10,996 bases of DNA from Candidatus Zhuqueibacterota bacterium 4484_87 (GTDB lineage: Bacteria > Zhuqueibacterota > Zhuqueibacteria > Thermofontimicrobiales > Thermofontimicrobiaceae), in NCBI GenBank assembly GCA_002085355.1, contig NATN01000122.1, forward strand, positions 1-10,996. Direction: 5' to 3'. The translations under genes and the position numbers were made by a program. The notes under the pieces were generated by a model. That model made no database searches. It was not told the DNA's origin and saw only the letters and a program-made list of their open reading frames with translations. This document shows positions 1 through 4,914 of this stretch, one piece after another. Positions within the stretch are counted from its first letter, which is position 1; the number at the start of each line of letters is the position of its first letter.

Positions 1-565
1 CCACACCTTCCGGCTGATACCAGTGGGGGCCAAAATTAAGAAAATAATCAGGTTCACCATCTCCGTTTTCATCAAGATAATAATGCACATAAAAATAAGT
101 CGTATCCGTTAAAATTGTTCCGGAAATTGTCACAGTTTCCAATGAATCAGGCCACTCCATGCGATGCCACCAATTTTCAACTGGTTCGCGCCACACCAAG
201 CCGTTGATCTCAAAAACGATGATGACTGATAAAATTGGGTTATCGTGGACAATTCCGACAATTTCCACGGTGTCGCCTGCTTGCGGTCGTTGAGCACCGC
301 TTTCCGGTTGATACCAATCCGGGCCAAATGCCAATCCGTAATCTCCGATTCCATCGCCGTCAACATCCAGCAAGTACGAAATTCGAGAGAGAGAATCTTG
401 TAGAACCACGCCTTCTACCGTCACTGTTTCCAGCGAATCAGGCCAGGCACCATTGCCGTGGTGACGTCCCATATCCTGGGCTGCTAATTGCATTGAAAAA
501 AGCAATAACCCAACCATTACGATAGTTACAATCCATGTCGATGAGATACGTGCACTTGATTTCAT
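1..565 (-). CDS. Secreted protein with tandem WPDSLETVT / Asp-box repeats, C-terminus beyond the window
   Basis: An open frame runs without a stop from an ATG at 565 to the left edge, giving 188 visible residues. The start has a clear Shine-Dalgarno (GGAGG, seven bases upstream). Residues 12-29 are a hydrophobic signal-peptide core ending LAA before QD, so the protein is probably exported. Two copies of one unit follow, starting at residues 41 and 138, 97 residues apart. Each begins WPDSLETVT, continues with an acidic loop (DVDGDGIGD at 67-75, DENGDGEPD at 165-173) and closes with FGPxWYQPE. The acidic loops have the DxDxDG spacing of Ca-binding Asp-box or dockerin-like loops, so calcium binding is inferred. 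The second copy is cut by the edge and more may follow. I do not recognise a named family. It is downstream of, and probably cotranscribed with, another Asp-box protein gene. Confidence 0.8.
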   Translation of the reverse strand, partial: MKSSARISSTWIVTIVMVGLLLFSMQLAAQDMGRHHGNGAWPDSLETVTVEGVVLQDSLSRISYLLDVDGDGIGDYGLAFGPDWYQPESGAQRPQAGDTVEIVGIVHDNPILSVIIVFEINGLVWREPVENWWHRMEWPDSLETVTISGTILTDTTYFYVHYYLDENGDGEPDYFLNFGPHWYQPEGV

Positions 566-596
566 AGGTTAACCTCCGTGTGATTTGATATAATTA

Positions 597-637
597 CAAA
601 TTCTCCAGTGCTGCAAAATGAGCCACCGGAGAATTTG
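597..637 (-). other. Intergenic stem-loop between the two Asp-box protein genes
   Basis: The arms 597-606 and 628-637 are perfect 10-base complements (CAAATTCTCC / GGAGAATTTG). Inside them, 608-612 and 621-626 can pair further with one bulged C, which leaves an 8-base apical loop. In the direction of transcription it lies just after the stop of the upstream gene and about 30 bases before the start of the next. The 3' flank is AT-rich (TAATTATATC) without a true U-run. Partial termination, mRNA processing or 3'-end protection are therefore all more plausible than a strong intrinsic terminator. Confidence 0.5.
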
Positions 638-647
638 CGTTAATTGA

Positions 648-1124
648 TTATTTGTTTGGCTGAACCTGTTGATTTGCTCTGTTTCCTTTTGGACCAGTGC
701 CATCGCACACGCCGGTTCTGTTTCCGTTCCCAGCTTTATTGCCATTTCCAAAACCACCGCGTCTTCCGCGTCCGCGGAAAGTTCGGCTGCTTGCCTGATT
801 GTCGTTTATCCCATCACCATCTCTGTCAATGTAACTTTTTCCCTGTGCAGCTTTTCTATTTTTGGGACCCGTGTAATCGGGATCGACGCCATTTGGAATA
901 CCATCGCCGTCATGATCCGGAGCATTATCGTTAAAGCCATCTCCATTTTTATCAACGAATCGATATCCGTGTTGTATTTTGCTGGGATCAATTTTTACTT
1001 GCTGCTGCGCTGATTTGTCTTTTGCTTTATTATTATTATCTGTCTGTTGGGCAAAAACTGCCACAACTGAAAATAAGAAAAAGACAGAGAGTCCTGCAAA
1101 TACCGTTAACATTTTGCTCTTCAT
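648..1124 (-). CDS. Small secreted Asp-box (thrombospondin type 3-like) protein with RG-rich tail
   Basis: This is a 158-residue exported protein. The hydrophobic signal peptide ends VFA before QQ (about residue 25), and the ATG has a strong Shine-Dalgarno (GGAGG, six bases upstream). Three acidic calcium-type loops follow: VDKNGDGFND (57-66), a loop in APDHDGDGIPNGVDPD (68-83), and IDRDGDGIND (99-108). They match the spacing of thrombospondin type 3 or EF-hand-like Asp boxes. Residues 117-138 are rich in Arg, Gly and Asn and probably disordered. The C-terminus carries a compact motif GTGVCDGTGPKGN (136-148 region) with the only mature cysteine, C140. Calcium binding is inferred; no enzyme domain is visible. 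The gene is divergent from an ECF sigma factor and upstream of a second Asp-box protein gene, so the pair may be a surface or periplasmic response module. A sigma-54-like element lies about 70 bases upstream. Confidence 0.8.
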   Translation of the reverse strand: MKSKMLTVFAGLSVFFLFSVVAVFAQQTDNNNKAKDKSAQQQVKIDPSKIQHGYRFVDKNGDGFNDNAPDHDGDGIPNGVDPDYTGPKNRKAAQGKSYIDRDGDGINDNQASSRTFRGRGRRGGFGNGNKAGNGNRTGVCDGTGPKGNRANQQVQPNK

Positions 1125-1191
1125 TTCATACCTCCATTAAAATTGGTCAATTGAATTTATTTTTTGTCCGGTTGCCATTTGCCCTGATTAA

Positions 1192-1207
1192 TTCAACTAC
1201 TGTGCCA
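1192..1207 (-). promoter_or_regulatory. Sigma-54-like -24/-12 element upstream of the Asp-box protein gene
   Basis: Read on the minus strand the sequence is TGGCAC-AGTAG-TTGAA. The -24 part matches the sigma-54 consensus exactly and the 5-base spacer is right. The -12 part has TTGA instead of TTGC, a real mismatch at a conserved position. A start about 12 bases downstream would leave a leader of roughly 55 bases before the ATG at 1124. The window also encodes an NtrC-type activator that would use such a promoter. The assignment is tentative. Confidence 0.35.
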
Positions 1208-1226
1208 GTCCTTTTTGTCTTTCAGC

Positions 1227-1254
1227 GAAAGATTTTTTTATTTCTGGTGTCTAA
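1227..1254 (+). promoter_or_regulatory. Possible ECF-type promoter for the sigma factor operon
   Basis: GAAAGAT (1227-1233) and TCTAA (1250-1254) are separated by 16 bases. This resembles the GGAACTT-N16-TCTGA layout of RpoE-type promoters, about 50 bases before the TTG start of the sigma gene. ECF sigma genes often drive their own operon, which makes the placement sensible. The -35 match is poor, so this is only a candidate. Confidence 0.22.
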
Positions 1255-1266
1255 ATACTAAGACAC
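1247..1266. repeat. Inverted repeat GTGTCT-N8-AGACAC in the divergent control region
   Basis: Two perfect 6-base arms, 1247-1252 and 1261-1266, flank an 8-base AT-rich spacer. The element sits between the two divergent genes, about 40 bases before the sigma factor start and roughly 75 bases upstream of the start predicted from the sigma-54-like element. That geometry suits an operator for a dimeric regulator. The binding protein is unknown. Confidence 0.35.
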
Positions 1267-1303
1267 TTCATAAAAAAATATCGAAAACCAACGGCTAATA
1301 AAA

Positions 1304-1876
1304 TTGCACGAACAGGAAATTCTCCAAAAAATTGCCACCGGCGACATAAACGCGTTTAAACGACTATTTGAAAAATATCAAACATCAGTATTTAATCTAT
1401 GCTATCGATTTTCAAAGAATCGCCAAGAAGCCGAAGATTTATGCCAAGACGTATTTTTAAAAATCTTTAAAGCAGCGCATACCTTTCGCCAGCAGTCTCA
1501 CCCCTCTACCTGGATTTACCGCATCACGATTAACCTTTGCCTTAATCACAAACGTAAAAAGAACCGCCATACGTGGCTATCGTTGCAAGATTTAGCTCAA
1601 GGAAAAAATTCCCAAGAACATGACATAGAGGATGACAGCCAGATCACTCCTATAGAGCAACTTGAACTTTCAGAAAGAGAAAAAATAGTCCAGCAGGCAA
1701 TTAAAGCGCTCCCGAAAAACCAGCGCATCGCTTTCATATTGCAAAGATACGAACACATGTCTGTAAAAGAAATTGCAGAAATTCTGGGTTGTTCAGAATC
1801 TTCGGTTCAGTCTCGGTTATCACGAGCAAGAGAAAACCTCGCAAAGAAACTGCTTCCATTGGCGCGAGAGATTTGA
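1304..1876 (+). CDS. ECF (sigma-70 family) RNA polymerase sigma factor
   Basis: The 190-residue product has the two-domain layout of extracytoplasmic-function sigma factors. Region 2 spans about residues 17-85: FEKYQ, then AEDLCQDVFLKIF for core binding, and HPSTWIYRITINLCLNHKR for -10 recognition. An acidic linker (about 98-125) leads to region 4 (about 128-185), with LPKNQRIAFILQRYEHMS and a helix-turn-helix around 152-178 (SVKEIAEILGCSESSVQSRL). The start is a TTG at 1304 with no good Shine-Dalgarno. An in-frame stop at 1271 limits any upstream extension, so poor initiation may itself keep the level low. The next gene is a zinc-type anti-sigma factor 56 bases downstream, the usual partner arrangement. 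The sigma factor is therefore probably held at the membrane and released by an envelope signal. The ECF subgroup was not determined. Confidence 0.93.
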   Translation: MHEQEILQKIATGDINAFKRLFEKYQTSVFNLCYRFSKNRQEAEDLCQDVFLKIFKAAHTFRQQSHPSTWIYRITINLCLNHKRKKNRHTWLSLQDLAQGKNSQEHDIEDDSQITPIEQLELSEREKIVQQAIKALPKNQRIAFILQRYEHMSVKEIAEILGCSESSVQSRLSRARENLAKKLLPLAREI

Positions 1877-1916
1877 TTGAGCGAATGATTTCTAATCTGA
1901 CAGTGTCTAATTCAAA

Positions 1917-1922
1917 GAGGAG
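1917..1922 (+). promoter_or_regulatory. Shine-Dalgarno that sets the anti-sigma start
   Basis: GAGGAG lies 10 bases before the ATG at 1933. The alternative in-frame ATG at 1885 has only a weak upstream match, and the 1933 start places a cysteine at residue 3, where zinc-binding anti-sigma factors carry their first ligand. Confidence 0.55.
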
Positions 1923-1932
1923 ACAAAACTTA

Positions 1933-2433
1933 ATGAAATGTGCGAAGGTCAAAAAAAGGCTAATTGCCTTTATAGAAAACGATTTAAATCAGCAGGAACA
2001 TCGTGAAATTCACCTGCATCTGGAACACTGTGAGCAATGCAGGCAGGATTTTGCTTTCCTGAAAAAATTGTATACTCCAAACTCGCAAGTGAAACGAGTA
2101 AAGCCTGGATATTTTCTCTGGGAAAAAATCTATTTGCAGATTGAAAATGCACGATTGAAAACGCCGTGGGAAATCCGGTTAAAAGCATTGATTCCACGAC
2201 TTGCTTTCGCAGCAGCAATTTTTTTATTACTCATTTCAGGAATCGCATTTGGAGTTTATCTGGGTAGCTATTCAGACGCCTCCACATTAACAAACCAATC
2301 CATTACGGCAGAAATCGCGCCCACAGAAGAATTGACAAAGGAAACTTATCTTGATGCGTTTGATACTATTCCACCGGAATCAATAGCCGGCGTGTATTTT
2401 TCGCTTCAAACAACCGATAAGAATATACGATAG
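1933..2433 (+). CDS. Zinc-binding (ZAS-type) transmembrane anti-sigma factor
   Basis: With the ATG at 1933 the protein has 166 residues. The N-terminal cytoplasmic part carries H29-x3-C33-x2-C36, preceded by C3 with 25 residues between C3 and H29. This is the four-ligand zinc pattern of ZAS anti-sigma domains such as RsrA and ChrR. A linker leads to a hydrophobic segment at about 88-110 (PRLAFAAAIFLLLISGIAFG), the single membrane helix, and a periplasmic tail of roughly 55 residues rich in Thr and Glu. It follows the ECF sigma gene and should bind and silence that sigma factor. The signal could act through the periplasmic tail, probably with the Spy-like protein encoded next, or through zinc/thiol chemistry at the HxxxCxxC site. 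The open frame extends further upstream into the sigma gene, but those residues look like out-of-frame sigma sequence. Function rests on motif and position. Confidence 0.88.
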   Translation: MKCAKVKKRLIAFIENDLNQQEHREIHLHLEHCEQCRQDFAFLKKLYTPNSQVKRVKPGYFLWEKIYLQIENARLKTPWEIRLKALIPRLAFAAAIFLLLISGIAFGVYLGSYSDASTLTNQSITAEIAPTEELTKETYLDAFDTIPPESIAGVYFSLQTTDKNIR

Positions 2434-2487
2434 AAATAACTAATATTTTTTTAACAATATCAAACGAAAAAGAATAGTTTGAAAGCC

Positions 2488-3036
2488 ATGAAGAAAAAAT
2501 TGTTTTTATTAGGGCTTATTTTTCTGACAATCATTAATTTGTCTGCTTTGGGGACAATAACCTATCACAGATATTGCCAGAGAAACGCTGCCTGTCCGAT
2601 GAATAAAACTGAAAATTTACGTGGCCAGGCTTTGTGTCAAAACCTGGAATTAACTGACGATCAAATCAAACAGATGCGAGAGATGAGTCATATTTTTCAC
2701 GCTAAAACAGACACCCTCGCAGATATTTTACAAGTTAAACGGCTGGGGTTGTTAGATCTGTTGAAAGAAAATCATGCATCGAAGGATCAGATACTTGCTT
2801 ACGTAAATGACATTAATGAGCTACAAAAAAAATTGCAATTCGAGGTCATCAATTATTTATTGAACCAAAAAGAAATCCTAACCCCCAAACAGCAGCAAAA
2901 ACTAGAACATTTGATCGAACAGCGTCTTAAAAGAGAAACCATCCATTTTAAATCAACAGGATTTGATTTCATCGAAGGGACTTGCAATCATAAATGTGAA
3001 AATTCTAATCAAATTGATACATTAAAATTAAATTAA
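2488..3036 (+). CDS. Membrane-anchored Spy/CpxP/CnrX-like periplasmic protein
   Basis: The 182-residue product opens with a hydrophobic anchor or uncleaved signal (residues 4-25, MKKKLFLLGLIF...) and is otherwise almost entirely helical. Two LTxxQ-type motifs, LTDDQ (about 55-59) and LTPKQ (about 131-135), sit at the ends of a long charged helical stretch. Paired LTxxQ motifs of this kind mark the Spy/CpxP/ZraP and heavy-metal-resistance (CnrX) superfamily. Possible metal ligands are cysteines near residues 30, 36, 50, 166 and 170 (the last two in TCNHKC) and H68/H71. CnrX in Cupriavidus senses Co/Ni and works with an ECF sigma and a membrane anti-sigma. The same gene trio occurs here, so a sensor role is inferred; a periplasmic chaperone role is the alternative. 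A TTG three codons upstream (2479) is also possible. Neither start has a strong Shine-Dalgarno. Confidence 0.75.
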   Translation: MKKKLFLLGLIFLTIINLSALGTITYHRYCQRNAACPMNKTENLRGQALCQNLELTDDQIKQMREMSHIFHAKTDTLADILQVKRLGLLDLLKENHASKDQILAYVNDINELQKKLQFEVINYLLNQKEILTPKQQQKLEHLIEQRLKRETIHFKSTGFDFIEGTCNHKCENSNQIDTLKLN

Positions 3037-3053
3037 CCAGAAAGGAAACATCT

Positions 3054-3464
3054 ATGAAATCCTGGAAAATTTTAGGAACTCTTGTTTTAGCGCTTTTGTT
3101 GCTGGTTAGCTTTGCTGTTTTTTCTACAGCTCAAGACAAAAAGCAAGACAAAACAAAAAAAACCACTGTCAAGGTGGAAAAGCAGAAGGTTGTTAAGGCA
3201 AAATTAAATCAGGCCAAATCCAAATGTACACACGACGCAAAAAAAGACAAAATTAGCAAAACTCTGAAAGGAAAAGTCTTGATCCACAAAGAACATGATT
3301 GTGGAAATTGCGCCGAAGCTAACCACGAGCTCAACACTGAATGTGAACACGAGAAAACACAGTGCGAGCATGAAAAGACGGAAAAGAAAACTAATAAAGA
3401 GTCATTTATGGCGGCTATTACTTTTGATTGCATTCGTTGTAGTGCTAAAACAGATATCTTTTGA
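3054..3464 (+). CDS. Secreted Lys-rich Cys/His protein, possible metal binder
   Basis: The 136-residue product has a strong signal peptide (hydrophobic 8-22, probable cleavage after STA at 26) and a good Shine-Dalgarno (AAAGGA, seven bases before the ATG). The mature part begins with a very Lys-rich stretch (about 28-75). A Cys/His-dense section follows: CTHD at 58-61, HKEHDCGNC at 78-86, H91, and a tandem CEHEKT at 97-102 and 104-109. It ends with another CxxC (C126-I-R-C129). Seven cysteines and six histidines lie in about 75 residues, which suggests binding of a soft or transition metal in the periplasm; this is inferred. I do not recognise a family. It follows the Spy-like gene by 17 bases and is the last gene of the sigma-factor operon, which fits an effector or buffer role in metal stress. 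It converges on the response-regulator gene with only 12 bases between. Confidence 0.75.
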   Translation: MKSWKILGTLVLALLLLVSFAVFSTAQDKKQDKTKKTTVKVEKQKVVKAKLNQAKSKCTHDAKKDKISKTLKGKVLIHKEHDCGNCAEANHELNTECEHEKTQCEHEKTEKKTNKESFMAAITFDCIRCSAKTDIF

Positions 3465-3476
3465 TACAACCCTTTT

Positions 3477-4841
3477 TTATTTCATTCCCAATTTTTCCAA
3501 TCGCGACCGCAAATGACGCTCCGTAATCCCCAGCAACCTGGCTGCTGCGCTTTGATTTCCTCCGGATTGAGACAGAGCCTCGCGAATCATTTCTTTTTCG
3601 AACGTTTGCAGCTTGTTCTGATAGCCATCCTGAAGATGATAGGGATCAAGAATCGCGCGTTCGGATTTTGTTTTCATCGGCGCCGGCAGGTCTTTTTGCA
3701 TGATTAGTTCCCCGCGACACATCACAACACCGCTTTCAATCATATTTTCCAGCTCTCTGACATTTCCCGGAAATTCATATTTCATCAGAAAATCCAAAGC
3801 TTCGCGAGTGATGCCCTGAACCGGTTTGTCGTTTTGTTTCGCATATTTCTTTATGAAAAAATCCACCAAAGGGGGAATGTCTGCTTTTCGTTTGCGCAAA
3901 GGCGGGATCCAAATGCTCACCACATTCAACCGGTAAAACAAATCATCCCGAAAACTGCCATCTTCCAACATTTTTTCCAGAGGTCTGTGGGTGGCAGCAA
4001 TAATTCGTACGTCTGTTTCAACGGTTTTGTTGCTCCCCAGCCGTTCGATTTGACCAAACTGAATGGCTCGTAGCAATTTCACTTGCACTGACAACGGAAT
4101 ATCTCCAACCTCATCAATGAAAAGCGTTCCGGAGTGAGCCTGTTCAAACCTGCCGATACGCTGCTGCGTCGCTCCTGTGAAAGCACCTTTTTCATGGCCA
4201 AAAAGCTCGCTCTCCAGTAAATTTTCCGACAACGCCGCAACGTTCACAACCACAAACGGCTTATCTCGACGCGGGGAAGCAAAATGAATAGCTCGGGCGA
4301 TCACCTCTTTCCCGGTTCCGCTCTCTCCGCGAATGAGCACGGTCGCCTTACTCGGCGCCACTCGTGCTGCCGTATTGAGTACATTTTCCATCTCATTGCT
4401 TCGCGAAATTATTCCCCCGAAAGAATAGCGGCTCACAAGCTGCTCTTTCAGCGCCCGATTTTCTGCCTGCAAATCTCGTTTTTCCGCGACACGTTCAATT
4501 AAAATTTCCAGGTCATCCAAATTAATGGGCTTGGTTAAATAATCGTAAGCGCCCGATTTCATCATTTCAACAGCATTTTCCACATTGCCGTACGCCGTCA
4601 TCACAACAACATCGATTTCCGGGTTTAATGCCTTGATTCGTTTCAGCACTGTCAAGCCGTCCCATTCCGGCATGCGGAAATCGGTCAAAACAAGATCTAT
4701 GGCATTTTTTTCTGCAAGCGTCAACCCCTCTTTTCCGCTGGTCGCCGTGAAAATTTTGTATTTTCTCCGCTGCAAATAGCTTTTCAATGACAGCAATTGT
4801 GCTTCTTCATCATCAATAATCAAAATGGACAATTTTTCCAT
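3477..4841 (-). CDS. NtrC-family sigma-54 activator, response regulator
   Basis: This is a full-length three-domain regulator (454 residues from the ATG at 4841). The receiver domain (about 4-120) has the acidic pair at 10-11, phosphoacceptor D54 in LTDFRMP, T82 in MTAYG and K105 in TKP. The AAA+ domain (about 140-370) has Walker A GESGTGKE (172-179), the sigma-54 contact loop GAFTGA (219-224), Walker B LFIDE (240-244) and FRDDLFYRLNV. The C-terminal Fis-type helix-turn-helix (about 415-454) ends GGNQSAAARLLGITERHL. It should activate sigma-54 promoters by ATP-driven remodelling when phosphorylated by the kinase encoded just upstream. The start at 4841 is chosen because GGGGAAAG lies five bases upstream and the receiver then starts immediately. 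An in-frame ATG at 4880 would add 13 residues. Ligand and regulon are unknown; general resemblance is to ZraR/AtoC/NtrC. Confidence 0.95.
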   Translation of the reverse strand: MEKLSILIIDDEEAQLLSLKSYLQRRKYKIFTATSGKEGLTLAEKNAIDLVLTDFRMPEWDGLTVLKRIKALNPEIDVVVMTAYGNVENAVEMMKSGAYDYLTKPINLDDLEILIERVAEKRDLQAENRALKEQLVSRYSFGGIISRSNEMENVLNTAARVAPSKATVLIRGESGTGKEVIARAIHFASPRRDKPFVVVNVAALSENLLESELFGHEKGAFTGATQQRIGRFEQAHSGTLFIDEVGDIPLSVQVKLLRAIQFGQIERLGSNKTVETDVRIIAATHRPLEKMLEDGSFRDDLFYRLNVVSIWIPPLRKRKADIPPLVDFFIKKYAKQNDKPVQGITREALDFLMKYEFPGNVRELENMIESGVVMCRGELIMQKDLPAPMKTKSERAILDPYHLQDGYQNKLQTFEKEMIREALSQSGGNQSAAARLLGITERHLRSRLEKLGMK

Positions 4842-4846
4842 GAAAA

Positions 4847-4854
4847 CTTTCCCC
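4847..4854 (-). promoter_or_regulatory. Shine-Dalgarno for the response regulator
   Basis: Read on the minus strand this is GGGGAAAG, five bases before the ATG at 4841. The alternative upstream ATG at 4880 has only a weak AGAAGAA in front of it. Confidence 0.45.
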
Positions 4855-4914
4855 ATTCCTGAATTTATAAGAAAATTCATTTCTTCTATTTTTAAATCAT
4901 AATTTCAAACAAAA

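Noticed and set aside
644..1013. Plus-strand open frames opposite the Asp-box protein gene
   Set aside because: They are antisense to a gene with a strong ribosome-binding site, signal peptide and repeated DxDGDG motifs, and have no motif or start signal of their own.
1789..1932. Upstream extension of the anti-sigma frame into the sigma gene (48 extra residues)
   Set aside because: The extension overlaps the well-conserved region 4 coding sequence of the sigma factor in another frame. The ATG at 1933 has GAGGAG upstream and places the first zinc-ligand cysteine at residue 3.
3465..3476. Terminator for the sigma-factor operon, suggested by a T-run after its last stop
   Set aside because: No convincing stem precedes the Ts. 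Only an imperfect AAAA/TTTT pairing around GATATC is visible.
3400..3516. Possible frameshift near the end of the Cys/His protein, because another frame there reads as a hydrophobic stretch (LLLLIAFVVVL)
   Set aside because: The current frame ends in a sensible CxxC motif at its own stop. The alternative frame runs into the opposing regulator gene. No homologue is available to support a frameshift.
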